24,943 bases of DNA from DASRAA01 sp036512955 (GCA_036512955.1 DATBZX010000192.1:1-24943); one strand, 5' to 3'; positions 14,696 to 24,046 are shown, counted from the stretch's first letter. Notes: a model not told the origin generated them from the letters alone. Program-made: numbers and translations.

Positions 14696-15685
14696 TTAAC
14701 TTTGCCGTTCCACGACGAATTCGGGGACCCACAGCAGAACGCGCTTAATCTCCGAGTCGGGAAAGGTGCAGATCGATTCGCGTGCCGCGTTGGAAAATTC
14801 GATGGCCTGTGCGTAGGCGGCGTCGATGGATCCGTGGCGAGTCAGGATCGCGACAATGTCGGTCGGAGTGGTGCCGTTGAATCCGCCGTTACCCAGAACG
14901 GACTCAATGGTGGCGCGCTCGGTTGCGGTGCAGTGTTCCAGGGCGTGTAAAACTGCCCAAGTCGCTTTTCCCTCGCGCAGATCGCTGGCTACGGGCTTGC
15001 CCAGCACTTCTTCAGAGGCGGTCAGGTCGAGCACGTCGTCGACGATCTGGAACGCCATGCCGAGATTGCGTCCATAGTCGGCGAGCTTCTGCTGATCGGC
15101 CTCGCTCGCCCCGGCCAGGATGCCTCCCAGCTTCATGCAGACTGAGAACAGGCATGCTGTCTTGCGGAAGATCAGCTCAAAATGCTCATCAATCGTGATG
15201 ATTTTTCCCAGGCGCTCGATCTGCAGCAACTCTCCCTCGACCATGGCCTGGGTAAGCTCGATCAGAGTGTCGAGCACATGGAAATTCTGCTCCTCGATCG
15301 CGACCTTAAAGGACTGCATGTAGAGCCAGTCGCCCGCCAGCACGCACTTTGAGTTGCCCCACTGGGTATTCGCGGCAGGACGCCCGCGACGGGTCTTGGC
15401 TTCATCGATGATGTCATCGTGAACCAGGGTGGCAGTGTGAATGATCTCAACTACCGCGCCGAGCCTGATCGCACCCTGCCCGGTATAGTTCATCAGCTTG
15501 CAGGAAAGCAGCAGAAGGGCGGGACGCAGGCGCTTGCCACCGCCAGCGCGAAGGTACTCGCCGATCTCGGTGATCGCCCGCACGCCGGACACGGTGTCGC
15601 GCCCGAACTCGCGCTCGATGGCGGCGAGGTCGTCGTGCAGCAGGTCGAAGACTTCCTTGGCGGTGCGGGTTACGGTCGGATTCAA
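14696..15685 (-). CDS. Long-chain polyprenyl diphosphate synthase
   Basis: This trans-prenyltransferase builds the isoprenoid tail for menaquinone or ubiquinone by adding isopentenyl diphosphate units. Both Asp-rich motifs are present: 'DDIID' (90-94) and 'DDVLD' (216-220). 'GGGKRLRP' (48-55) binds isopentenyl diphosphate. The residue five before the first motif is Ala (in 'HTATLVH'), a small residue typical of long-chain enzymes such as octaprenyl or heptaprenyl synthases. The 329-residue length fits. The start is TTG 15685, the first start in the open frame, 14 bases after the yajQ stop, so the two are likely co-transcribed. The exact chain length cannot be read from sequence. Confidence 0.93.
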   Translation of the reverse strand: MNPTVTRTAKEVFDLLHDDLAAIEREFGRDTVSGVRAITEIGEYLRAGGGKRLRPALLLLSCKLMNYTGQGAIRLGAVVEIIHTATLVHDDIIDEAKTRRGRPAANTQWGNSKCVLAGDWLYMQSFKVAIEEQNFHVLDTLIELTQAMVEGELLQIERLGKIITIDEHFELIFRKTACLFSVCMKLGGILAGASEADQQKLADYGRNLGMAFQIVDDVLDLTASEEVLGKPVASDLREGKATWAVLHALEHCTATERATIESVLGNGGFNGTTPTDIVAILTRHGSIDAAYAQAIEFSNAARESICTFPDSEIKRVLLWVPEFVVERQS

Positions 15686-15699
15686 GACTTCTAGCCCCG

Positions 15700-16197
15700 T
15701 CAGTTGGATCGGTAATTCGTAAACTGCATGTCAATGCCGAAATCGGATTGCTTGATCAGCGCGATGATTTGCTGCAGGGTATCGCGATCTTTGCCGCTTA
15801 CTCGCACAAAATCGCCATTGATCGATGCCTGCGCCTTGAGCTTCGAGTTCTTGACCAGCTTCACGATCTCACGCGCCTTCTCGATGGCAATGCCCTGCTG
15901 CAACGTGATCTTCTGCCGGACGGTCGAGCCCGCCGCCGGTTCCACTGGCCCGTAGGTCAGCGACTTCAACGAAACTCCGCGCTTGAAGAGCTTGCCCTGC
16001 AGGATGTCGTTCACCGCCTTCAACTTGTACTCGTCGGCAGACGTGAGCACCAGCGTTTCCTTCTCGTCCATCTGGATGTCCGACTTCGAGTCCTTCAAGT
16101 CGTACCGGGTATGGATTTCCTTGAGCGCCTGCTGGATGGCATTGGCCACTTCCTGCAGATCTACTTTGCTTACGATGTCAAAACTGTTCTCGGCCAT
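15700..16197 (-). CDS. yajQ: YajQ-family cyclic-di-GMP/nucleotide-binding protein
   Basis: A 165-residue protein matching YajQ (UPF0234) along its whole length: N-terminal 'ENSFDIVSKVDLQEVANAI', 'RYDLKDSKSDI', 'QGKLFKRGVSLKSL', and the C-terminal 'VRVSGKDRDTLQQIIALIK' with 'FTNYR' at the end. It has two ferredoxin-like folds. YajQ proteins bind nucleotides or RNA, and in Xanthomonas a member was shown to bind cyclic di-GMP and act with a transcription factor; whether this one does so is unknown. The ATG at 16197 has no clear Shine-Dalgarno. It is the first gene after a 139-base gap and is followed 14 bases later by the polyprenyl synthase gene, so a promoter probably lies in that gap. Confidence 0.95.
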   Translation of the reverse strand: MAENSFDIVSKVDLQEVANAIQQALKEIHTRYDLKDSKSDIQMDEKETLVLTSADEYKLKAVNDILQGKLFKRGVSLKSLTYGPVEPAAGSTVRQKITLQQGIAIEKAREIVKLVKNSKLKAQASINGDFVRVSGKDRDTLQQIIALIKQSDFGIDMQFTNYRSN

Positions 16198-16336
16198 AAA
16201 CTAAAAGTGTAACAAGCCAGAGGGCTTTTCTGTAATCAAAGAGAAAATCTGCGGTGGGTGAGTTTCTTCCGCTGTCCGGACCTCAAGATACGCGATGGAT
16301 TGTGAGAAAAACGCGATCAGGGGACAGGGATACTGT

Positions 16337-17542
16337 TCACAGCGCCGCTACCCGCCGTTGCACCAGCAGGAAGTACAAAGCCAGCAACACCAGCAGCAAT
16401 CCGTTCACGCCCAGCACATAGGGAGCCGTGAATACAGGCACCAGCCATCCCGAGAGCAGATTGCCCATGGGCATGCCTCCGCGGAAGGCAAAGTTGTACA
16501 CGCTCATCACGCGCCCGCGCATCTCATTGGTGGTGATCAACTGCACCAGTGAGTTGACGGTGGCGAAAACCGCCATCATCGACGCACCCACCAGCACAAG
16601 AAAAGCGCCACCCACAAATAACGACTTCGACAGGGCAAACCCAGAAATGCCTGCGCCCAGGCACATGAGCGAGCCGAGGGCGACATGTCCCTTGCGGCTG
16701 ATGTTGCCCAGGTACGCGACGAGAAGCGAGCCGCAGATCGAACCGAATCCCATCAGCGCCAGCATATTCCCGTAGGTTTCCGGACCGCGATGGAAGATGT
16801 CTTTCACGAACACAGGAATATAGGTTCGCATCGGCATCCCGAGGGCGGTCATGCAGAATGCCAGCACGATCAGCGCTTCCATCGCGTGCTGCTTGCGAAC
16901 GAACTTGATGCCTTCTTTCAGGCTCGTGTAGACCGAATCCGTAGTTTTCTGCGGCAGGAAGCGAGTGGTGATGATGGTCAGCGACAGAATTGGGGCAAGG
17001 AACGACACAGCGTTAAGTCCGAAGCACCATTTCTCGCCCAACTTGGCCAGGGTTTGCCCAGCTAGCGCAGGCCCGATCATCACCGCCACGTTGAATTGGA
17101 TCGAGTTCAGGGCGATGGCATTGGGCATGTCTTCCTTCTCGACCAACGTCGGGATCAACGCCTGGTATGCTGGCCCACCGAAGGCCTGCGCAAAACCCGA
17201 GATGAACGAAAGGCAGAGAATGTGCCAGACGTGAACCAGGCCCGTTGCCACCAGGATTGTAAGGGTCAGAGCTGTGGCCATCTGCACGTACTGCGAAGCC
17301 AGCAAAATCCGCCGCCGCTCCACCCGGTCGGCTACCACCCCGCCAATCAGGGAGAACAAAAAGATGGGAATTCCGCCGAGAAACTGGTCGAGCGCGAGCA
17401 AGAAAGCCGAATGGCTTAGGCGATAAATCAGCCAGCCCTGCGCCACGATTTGCATCCAGGTGCCGATGCTCGAGGTGCAGGCGCCTATCCACATCAGGCG
17501 AAAATCGCGGTATCGAAATGCTTTGAAGACTCGGCCAATCAC
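16337..17542 (-). CDS. Major facilitator superfamily transporter (MFS_3/EntS-like)
   Basis: A 401-residue integral membrane protein with about 12 membrane helices. The first half contains 'GGVVADRVERRR' (67-78), the MFS loop motif between helices 2 and 3. The opening 'FRYRDFRLMWIGACTSSIGTWMQIVAQGWLIY', covering residues 9-40, is typical of the MFS_3 group that includes the enterobactin exporter EntS and many putative drug exporters. A second, shorter signature 'TNEMRGRVMSVYNFAF' lies before the last helices. The substrate is unknown; proton-driven efflux of a small organic compound is likely. The start is GTG 17542 with only a weak upstream GGAA. It lies 82 bases after tatD on the same strand, so it may be in the same transcript. 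Confidence 0.9.
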   Translation of the reverse strand: MIGRVFKAFRYRDFRLMWIGACTSSIGTWMQIVAQGWLIYRLSHSAFLLALDQFLGGIPIFLFSLIGGVVADRVERRRILLASQYVQMATALTLTILVATGLVHVWHILCLSFISGFAQAFGGPAYQALIPTLVEKEDMPNAIALNSIQFNVAVMIGPALAGQTLAKLGEKWCFGLNAVSFLAPILSLTIITTRFLPQKTTDSVYTSLKEGIKFVRKQHAMEALIVLAFCMTALGMPMRTYIPVFVKDIFHRGPETYGNMLALMGFGSICGSLLVAYLGNISRKGHVALGSLMCLGAGISGFALSKSLFVGGAFLVLVGASMMAVFATVNSLVQLITTNEMRGRVMSVYNFAFRGGMPMGNLLSGWLVPVFTAPYVLGVNGLLLVLLALYFLLVQRRVAAL

Positions 17543-17624
17543 CGTTGAGTTTCCATGTGCGTTTTAGCAGCGTACCATGCGACAGCGCTCGGCATTGGCC
17601 GGTGGAGACTTTGCAAGGGCTGCC

Positions 17625-18434
17625 TTACTTGGACTGAGAAAGTCGGAAAAAGTTATGGAAGTTAGCGGTGGTTCTTGCTCCAATTTCATCGGCCGTTAAC
17701 CCGCGCAATTGGCCTATCTGCACCGCAACCTCACGCACAAAAGCCGGCTCGTTACGTTTTCCACGGTGCGGGACGGGCGCAAGGTAAGGGCAGTCGGTCT
17801 CTATGAATATGCGGTCCAGCGAGACCAGGCTGGCCGCGTCCCTGATGTTCTGGGCCTTTGGGTAGGTAATGTTTCCGGCGAACGAGATGACAAACCCAAG
17901 CTCAAGCGAGGCGCGCGCATGTTCAACCGTGCCGGTAAAACAGTGCATCACGCCGCCCAGTGCAGTCGAACGCCAATTCTCACGGACAAGTCGCAACAGG
18001 TCGTCCCACGCATTGGCACTGTTATCAGACGGCCGGCAATGAATGATGATTGGGAGTTTGGCCGAAGCTGCCAACTCCATCTGCTGGACAAACACCTTCT
18101 GCTGTACGTCGCGCGGCGAGTGATCATAGAAGTAGTCCAGACCGATTTCTCCCCATCCGACGACCTTGCGATGTTTCGCCAGTTTTGTCAGCTCATCGAA
18201 ATCTGCGGGCGTGGCCAGCGCGGCCTCGTGTGGATGGATGCCAACCGTGGCGTAGACTCCGTCGTACTCTTCAGCGAGTTTGATGGCGCAGTCGAACGTG
18301 CCGGTGCCGGGACCATCGCCATTGCCGATGGCCAACATCGTGGTAACACCGGCTGCCTTCGCCCGCGCAAACACGTCCAGGCGATCGCTGTCGAAGCGTT
18401 TGTTTTCAGGATGACAATGCGAGTCGGTGTACAT
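17625..18434 (-). CDS. tatD: TatD-family metal-dependent deoxyribonuclease
   Basis: TatD nucleases are cytoplasmic TIM-barrel metal hydrolases linked with DNA repair and 3'-end trimming; the YcfH-type members often sit beside metG. Metal ligands visible: H6 and H8 in 'DSHCH', E96 in 'GEIGLDYFYD', H132 in 'IIHCR', H164 in 'MHCFTG', and D214 in 'ETDCPYLAP'. The product is 269 residues, normal for the family. It begins 18 bases after the metG stop, and metG-tatD pairing is common in bacteria, which supports the call and an operon. The physiological substrate is not proved for most members. Confidence 0.93.
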   Translation of the reverse strand: MYTDSHCHPENKRFDSDRLDVFARAKAAGVTTMLAIGNGDGPGTGTFDCAIKLAEEYDGVYATVGIHPHEAALATPADFDELTKLAKHRKVVGWGEIGLDYFYDHSPRDVQQKVFVQQMELAASAKLPIIIHCRPSDNSANAWDDLLRLVRENWRSTALGGVMHCFTGTVEHARASLELGFVISFAGNITYPKAQNIRDAASLVSLDRIFIETDCPYLAPVPHRGKRNEPAFVREVAVQIGQLRGLTADEIGARTTANFHNFFRLSQSK

Positions 18435-18452
18435 AGCGAGCCAGAGACCGGC

Positions 18453-20495
18453 TTACTTCAGTCGCGCTCCGTTGGGCACGTCTTCCAGGAAGCCCGCCAG
18501 CACCGGTAGGCCCTCATCGCCCAGTGACGCGGCGACAATCATGCCTTGCGACTCCAGTCCGCGAAGCTTGCGAGGAGCCAGGTTGGCTACGATCACAACT
18601 TTGCGGCCGATGAGCTTTTCCGGATCGTAGGCCTTGGCAATGCCCGCTACAATCTGGCGGACCTCGGTCCCCAAATCGACCTCCAGGCGCAGCAACTTGT
18701 CAGCGCCCTTGACCTTTTCCGCAACCTTCACTTGCCCGACACGTAGCTCGACTTTGGCAAAATCGTCGATGGTAATGGTGTTGCTCGCTGGCACAACCGC
18801 CGCCGGGGCAGCCGCGACTACTGGCGTTGGGAGCGGTGCCGCTTCTGCTGGCTTGGTGGTGGCTTCGGTGGTCTCTACAACTGCCGTCTGAGTGGCTTGA
18901 GCTGCGCGTTCCTGCTCCATCTGCTGCATCCTTTCGATCGTGCTCTTGTCGGCCCGTGGAAAGACCGCTTCGACGGTCCCCAACTTGGTGTGCAAGGGCA
19001 GTTGGCCCCATGCCAGGTTGCGGAGATCGAGCTTGCTGATGTCACCGAGCCCCAATTGCTCCCAGATGCGTGCCGAGGATTCAGGAATCACGGGATGCAC
19101 CAGCGCCGTGATAATTCGCAGCGCTTCAGCAGACGTGTGAAGGATCGTCGCCAGGCGGGCGCGCGAATCCTGATCTTCTTTTTCCGCCACCGCCCAAGGT
19201 TCGTTCTCGACGATGTACTTGTTGACCGCCGCAACCAGAGCCCACGCTGTTTCCAAGGCCCGCGAAAACTGGAACTGCTCGAACTGGGCATTGAAGTCCG
19301 TGATAGTCCGCTGCGCTAATTCAGCGATGGCATCGTCACCTGCGGTTCGAGCGCCCGTCGAAGGGTAGGGAATCTCGCCCTCGAAGTAGCGCGTGATCAT
19401 ACTCAGCGTCCGGCTGGATAGGTTCCCTAAGCCATTGGCCAGATCCGCGTTGAATCTTTGTACCAGTGCATCAAAACTGAAAGATCCGTCGCTGCCGAAC
19501 ACGACCTCACGCAACAGGAAATAGCGCAGCGTATCCGCGCCCAGGGTGTCGAGTATGGTTTCGGTGCGCACGATGTTACCGCGCGATTTCGACATCTTGC
19601 TCTCTTCGAACAGCAGCCAGCCGTGCGCAACGATCGACTTGGGCAATGGGATGCCGGCCGCCAGCAAAAATGCCGGCCAGTAAACGCAATGGAATCGCAC
19701 AATCTCTTTTCCGATCATGTGCACGTCCGCTGGCCAGTAACGCTGCAGCTTGGCCTTGTCTTTCGGATCGTCCGAACCATAACCGATAGCGGTCAAATAG
19801 TTCGCTAGCGCATCGAGCCACACGTAAATTACGTGCTTTTCATCGCCAGGTACTGGGATGCCCCACTTGAACGTAGTGCGGCTCACCGACAGATCGCGCA
19901 GTCCGCTGCGCACGAACGCGATCACCTCATTGCGTCTCCCCTCGGGCCGAATGAAATCAGGATTCTCGGTGTAAAGCTTCAGCAGTGGCTCTTCCATGGC
20001 CGACAGCTTGAAGAAGTAATTTTCTTCCTGAACGGTCTCCGTCGGACGTCCACATTCGGGGCAGGGAGCATTCGGCTCCGTCACGTCAACGTAGAGCTCA
20101 TCGAAGACACAATACTGTCCAATATAAGAGCCTTTGTAGATGTATCCGCGTTCCTGCAAGCGCCTGAACAGGGCCTGCACGCCGCGTATGTGGCGCGGTT
20201 CCGTGGTGCGAATGAAGTCGTCGTACGTCAGCTTCATTCGGTCCCAAAGCCCGCGGAACTCGCCCGATACGCGATCCACAAATTCCTTGGGTGAACAACC
20301 CGCCGCTACCGCCGAGCGTTCAATCTTTTGTCCGTGTTCGTCCGTGCCCGTGAGAAACCAGGTATCCATTCCCATCAGTCGCTGGCGTCGCGCCACGGTG
20401 TCACAAACTACCGTGGTGTAAGTGTGGCCTATGTGCGGCCGCGCGTTGACGTAGTAGATGGGTGTCGTGATGTAAAACTTTTCGGGCTTATCCAT
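18453..20495 (-). CDS. metG: Methionyl-tRNA synthetase with C-terminal tRNA-binding domain
   Basis: This class I synthetase charges tRNA-Met. HIGH is exact (21-24, 'PHIGHTY') and KMSKS is at 300-304. The connective domain carries a partial zinc-type site: C129-x-x-D132 and C145-x-x-C148, with Asp replacing one of four Cys. After the anticodon-binding helical domain (about 365-515, with 'NEPWAVAE') comes an Ala/Thr/Pro-rich linker (about 530-570) and an EMAP-II/Trbp111-like tRNA-binding domain (about 573-680) that usually mediates dimerisation. At 680 residues it is full length. Its ATG overlaps the end of larC by eight bases (ATGGATAA), so translation is probably coupled to larC. tatD follows 18 bases later. 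Confidence 0.96.
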   Translation of the reverse strand: MDKPEKFYITTPIYYVNARPHIGHTYTTVVCDTVARRQRLMGMDTWFLTGTDEHGQKIERSAVAAGCSPKEFVDRVSGEFRGLWDRMKLTYDDFIRTTEPRHIRGVQALFRRLQERGYIYKGSYIGQYCVFDELYVDVTEPNAPCPECGRPTETVQEENYFFKLSAMEEPLLKLYTENPDFIRPEGRRNEVIAFVRSGLRDLSVSRTTFKWGIPVPGDEKHVIYVWLDALANYLTAIGYGSDDPKDKAKLQRYWPADVHMIGKEIVRFHCVYWPAFLLAAGIPLPKSIVAHGWLLFEESKMSKSRGNIVRTETILDTLGADTLRYFLLREVVFGSDGSFSFDALVQRFNADLANGLGNLSSRTLSMITRYFEGEIPYPSTGARTAGDDAIAELAQRTITDFNAQFEQFQFSRALETAWALVAAVNKYIVENEPWAVAEKEDQDSRARLATILHTSAEALRIITALVHPVIPESSARIWEQLGLGDISKLDLRNLAWGQLPLHTKLGTVEAVFPRADKSTIERMQQMEQERAAQATQTAVVETTEATTKPAEAAPLPTPVVAAAPAAVVPASNTITIDDFAKVELRVGQVKVAEKVKGADKLLRLEVDLGTEVRQIVAGIAKAYDPEKLIGRKVVIVANLAPRKLRGLESQGMIVAASLGDEGLPVLAGFLEDVPNGARLK

Positions 20496-21813
20496 TCTTC
20501 TTGTCCTGGTAGAGGCGGAGCGCTTCCTGCATTACGGTCTTTAACGGCACATGATGTTCGGCGGCAATGCGGCGACAGTCTTCGTACTCGGGGGCCAGTT
20601 GCGAGTCAGCGCCAGCCATGCTTCCGATCTTAATTCGAACTTCCCCCCACGGTGTTTGCACACTCTCGTGTCGACGGGCCAGAATATGGCGGCTCTCATG
20701 CCGGCTGCGAATGCCCAACGTGCTGCTCTCGCGGAAAATCAATTCGCGCAGCCTAGGCTCATCTTGCGGCTTAGCCAGCACCGTCAGCAACGTTCCCGGG
20801 CGCGACTTCTTCATTTGTACAGCAGTGGAGAACACGTCCAAAGCGCCCTCCGCGAGTAGTTGGTCGGTCAGGTATCCGATGATCTGAGGACTCAGGTCGT
20901 CGAGGTTCGCTTCAAGCACAACAACTTCGTCTTGCGCGTCCGCTTCGTTCGGATGGGCCGTCAGTGTGCCCGCTGCCACCGTTTCGCCCACAGTGAGGCG
21001 AAGCACATTGGAGTGCCGGGGGAAGTCGCGCGCTCCAGCGCCATAGCCTACCTTCTCCGCGGTCATCACCGGACGTGGCCCGAAGCTTTTCACCAGGACT
21101 CTCACGATCGCCGCGCCCGTAGGCGTAACCAATTCTTTCTGTACTTCGCCGGAATACACAGGGATGCCTTTCAGCAGTTCTAGCGTAGCCGGAGCAGGAA
21201 CCGGCATGACGCCGTGGGCACACTTCACCGTACCACCACCTACGTTCAGGGGAGACGACACAAAGTGATCGACTGCCAGCGCTTCCGCACCAACAGCTGC
21301 ACAGACGATGTCGGCGATGGCATCAGCAGCCCCAACTTCATGGAAGTGGACGTGCGCGACGTCAACGTTATGGACTCTCGCCTCCGCAGTTCCCAAGGCG
21401 ACGAAGATCTCGCTCGCCGTCTGCTTGGCCCAGCGGCTGATGGGAGCGGCTTCGATAATCTTCAGAATCTCGTCCAGGTTTCGACCATGGGCATGCCCAT
21501 CGGCGTCCTCATGTTCCTGACCGTGGTCGTGAACGTGATTGCTTCCACGGCTGTGGGTGTGCCCGGAGGCATGGTCTTCGCTCTGTGCCCAGAATTCCTC
21601 GCGCGGCAGGTCTTTCTGGCCGTTCACGATGACATCAACTTTGGTGGCAGAAATCCCATTGCGGTCAACCCGCGATGCCTCCAGGGTGATTCCCAAATCC
21701 AGCGCTGCGACCGTTTCCTGGAACAAGTCAAACGGAACTCCGGCGTCCACCAGCGCACCGAGGAACATGTCGCCGCTGATGCCGGAAAATCCGTCGAGGT
21801 ATGCAATTCTCAT
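20488..21813 (-). CDS. larC: LarC: nickel-pincer cofactor biosynthesis protein
   Basis: LarC inserts nickel into the pyridinium bis-thiocarboxylate precursor, using CTP, to make the nickel-pincer cofactor of lactate racemase and related LarA enzymes. The 441-residue product carries the whole family (DUF111): N-terminal 'YLDGFSGISGDMFLGAL' (5-21), a His-rich loop (81-109, nine His), 'HFHEVGAADAIADIVCAA', 'SPLNVGGGTVKCAHGVMPVPAPATLELL' in parts, and the C-terminal half beginning 'LEANLDDLSPQIIGYL'. In Lactobacillus plantarum the two halves are joined by programmed frameshifting; here they are one uninterrupted frame. No larA, larB or larE gene is in the window. It heads the - strand run, overlaps metG by eight bases, and is divergent from argS. 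Confidence 0.93.
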   Translation of the reverse strand: MRIAYLDGFSGISGDMFLGALVDAGVPFDLFQETVAALDLGITLEASRVDRNGISATKVDVIVNGQKDLPREEFWAQSEDHASGHTHSRGSNHVHDHGQEHEDADGHAHGRNLDEILKIIEAAPISRWAKQTASEIFVALGTAEARVHNVDVAHVHFHEVGAADAIADIVCAAVGAEALAVDHFVSSPLNVGGGTVKCAHGVMPVPAPATLELLKGIPVYSGEVQKELVTPTGAAIVRVLVKSFGPRPVMTAEKVGYGAGARDFPRHSNVLRLTVGETVAAGTLTAHPNEADAQDEVVVLEANLDDLSPQIIGYLTDQLLAEGALDVFSTAVQMKKSRPGTLLTVLAKPQDEPRLRELIFRESSTLGIRSRHESRHILARRHESVQTPWGEVRIKIGSMAGADSQLAPEYEDCRRIAAEHHVPLKTVMQEALRLYQDKKNG

Positions 21814-21922
21814 GAAAATCGCCCGCTGGTATGCTGCCCCAACGCTCTGACCGGTGCGTGGTGGGAACTTTCATCATAGGTAACGGTGCGATCACCGTCA
21901 AACCTGCATCACTGCAGGCGTT

Positions 21923-21931
21923 TGTTATAAT
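21923..21931 (+). promoter_or_regulatory. Extended -10 promoter of argS
   Basis: TGTTATAAT is a perfect extended -10 (TGnTATAAT). No good -35 is seen, which is usual for extended -10 promoters. Transcription from about 21938 would give a leader of about 87 bases before GTG 22025. It lies in the 211-base divergent region between larC and argS. Confidence 0.6.
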
Positions 21932-22024
21932 CACCTTTTTCCTCAGCTATTTGCGAGTCAACGTCCCGTCACGCCAAGCCCGCAGCCAGTAGCCCCAGAG
22001 CAGCGAGAGAGACCGGGAGCAATC

Positions 22025-24046
22025 GTGTATCTACAGCGACAGAAACAACTGGCCACCCACGTACGAGAATTCCTCCGCCAGAAGTACCAGATCGACCTTC
22101 CGAACATCATCATCGACCAGCCGCCCAAGATCGAAATGGGCGAGTTCGCAATGCCGTTTCCGTTTGAACTCGCCAAGCAGCTTCGGAAGGCTCCGCGCAA
22201 AATCGCCGACGAGATTGTGGCGGAGATGCCGCTCCCGGAGGGATTTGAAAAGTTCGAGGTCGCCGGCGCGGGATACATCAACGCTCGCCTCACCCGCGAT
22301 CAAGCCGCCCGCGCGCTGGCCGGGGAGAGCGCCATCGCCGTCACGGACCACACCGCCGAAGGCGCGGCCAATGTCGCTGGGAAGATTCTGGTTGAACATA
22401 CCAGCATTAATCCCAACAAGGCGGCGCATATTGGCCACCTGCGTAATGCCATCCTTGGCGATACGTTCGTCCGTCTGCTCCGGGCCGCCGGGCACACGGT
22501 CGATATCCAGAACTACATCGACAACACCGGCGTCCAAGTGGCTGACGTGGTGGTTGGCTTCGTTCACTTGGCGAAGCTGTCGAAGGTCGAGATTGAGGCG
22601 CTGATCGCCTCCACTCCGCGATTTGATTACTACTGCTGGGATCTGTACGCGCGCGTGTCGCAGTGGTATGAGGCAGACAAAGAAAATCTTAAAGTACGAC
22701 TTGAAGCTCTACATGCCATCGAGCAGGGAAATAATGAGATGGCGGCGATTGCTGAGCTGGTTTCCACGGCTGTACTAAGACGCCATCTGGAGACTATGGA
22801 CCGGCTCGATATCGAGTACGATTTTCTCCCGCGCGAGAGCGAGATTCTGCATTTGCATTTCTGGGACCTCGCCTTCCAGCAGCTCAAGGACAAGGGAGTG
22901 CTGTACTTCGAGACCGAAGGCAAGAACAAAGGCTGCTGGGTGATGACACGGCCCGTCGGATCCTCGAAGGCGAATGCCTCTCGCGACGGCGAGCCTCAAT
23001 CCGAAGAGAACGAAACCAAGGCCGGCCCGGACGAAGACGCGAAAGTCATCGTTCGGTCGAACGGAACTGTGGGCTACGTTGGCAAGGACATCGCTTACCA
23101 CCTATGGAAGTTCGGTCTGTTAGGCCGCGACTTTGGATACCGCAAGTTCTTTCGCTATCCGAACGGTCACGAATGCTGGATTTCGGCCGAACACGGCGAG
23201 GCGGAGCATCCCCATTTCGGCAGCGTTGCGGCGATTTACAACGTTATCGATTCGCGCCAGAGCGACCCACAGAACACAGTGGTCGAGGCCATCCGACTGC
23301 TGGGTTATCCCGACAAGGCCGCGCACTACACTCATTTTTCCTATGAAATGGTTGCACTCACGCCGCGCTGCGCGATGGATATGGGCTATGAGGTGAGCGC
23401 GGAGGACCAGGCCAAGTCGTACATCGAGGTCTCTGGTCGAAAGGGATTTGGGGTAAAGGCTGATGACCTGCTCGATGCCCTGATTGCCGCCGCCAAGAAA
23501 GAAGTCGATAGCCGACACCCCGAGCTCGATGACGCAGAGCGCATGCAGATCTCCAAACAGATTGCGATCGGAGCGCTGCGCTACTTCATGTTGAAGTTCA
23601 CCAAGCAGTCGGTCATTGCCTTCGATTTCAAGGAGGCGTTGGCCTTCGAGGGTGAAACCGGCCCATACGCACAGTATGCCGTAGTGCGGGCCAGCAACAT
23701 ATTTCGCAAAGCTGGCGTCGAGCCCGAGCAAGCGCTCTCGGCTGATGTGGACTACGCCCGTTTCTTTGCCGAAGACAGCGGTACCGAGATATGGGAACTC
23801 TGGCTGCTGGCAGGGAAGACCTCTTCGGTGATCGAGCAATGCATTGCCACCACGGAGCCGGCCTACGCCTCCAAGCACGCGTTTCAGTTAGCGCAGCAGT
23901 TCAATAACTTCTACCACCGCCACCACATCCTCAACGAGGCCGACGAAGCGCGTAAGAATTTCCTGTTGGCCACGGCAGCCGTGGTACGCCGGGAATTGAT
24001 CGCGTTGTTGGGCGCGATGGGAATCACCGTTCCGCCCGTAATGTGA
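22025..24046 (+). CDS. argS: Arginyl-tRNA synthetase
   Basis: This class I synthetase charges tRNA-Arg. The HIGH motif is exact (135-138, in 'NPNKAAHIGHLRNAILGD'), the N-terminal Add-1-like domain precedes it, and 'FEGETGPYAQYAVVR' (541-555) opens the anticodon-binding DALR domain. The KMSKS position is degenerate ('IEVSGRKG', 467-474), as happens in many ArgRS proteins. A hydrophilic, acidic insert occurs at about 312-339 and looks disordered. At 673 residues it is longer than the usual 550-600. The start is GTG 22025 with GGGAG (22015-22019) five bases upstream. It has its own extended -10 promoter. trmO-like follows after 53 bases. Confidence 0.96.
   Translation: MYLQRQKQLATHVREFLRQKYQIDLPNIIIDQPPKIEMGEFAMPFPFELAKQLRKAPRKIADEIVAEMPLPEGFEKFEVAGAGYINARLTRDQAARALAGESAIAVTDHTAEGAANVAGKILVEHTSINPNKAAHIGHLRNAILGDTFVRLLRAAGHTVDIQNYIDNTGVQVADVVVGFVHLAKLSKVEIEALIASTPRFDYYCWDLYARVSQWYEADKENLKVRLEALHAIEQGNNEMAAIAELVSTAVLRRHLETMDRLDIEYDFLPRESEILHLHFWDLAFQQLKDKGVLYFETEGKNKGCWVMTRPVGSSKANASRDGEPQSEENETKAGPDEDAKVIVRSNGTVGYVGKDIAYHLWKFGLLGRDFGYRKFFRYPNGHECWISAEHGEAEHPHFGSVAAIYNVIDSRQSDPQNTVVEAIRLLGYPDKAAHYTHFSYEMVALTPRCAMDMGYEVSAEDQAKSYIEVSGRKGFGVKADDLLDALIAAAKKEVDSRHPELDDAERMQISKQIAIGALRYFMLKFTKQSVIAFDFKEALAFEGETGPYAQYAVVRASNIFRKAGVEPEQALSADVDYARFFAEDSGTEIWELWLLAGKTSSVIEQCIATTEPAYASKHAFQLAQQFNNFYHRHHILNEADEARKNFLLATAAVVRRELIALLGAMGITVPPVM

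Noticed and set aside
16214..16228. Small hairpin upstream of yajQ
   Set aside because: A five-pair stem is too short to support a terminator or riboswitch call.
20488..21813. Programmed frameshift in larC
   Set aside because: The frame is continuous through both halves, so no frameshift is needed.
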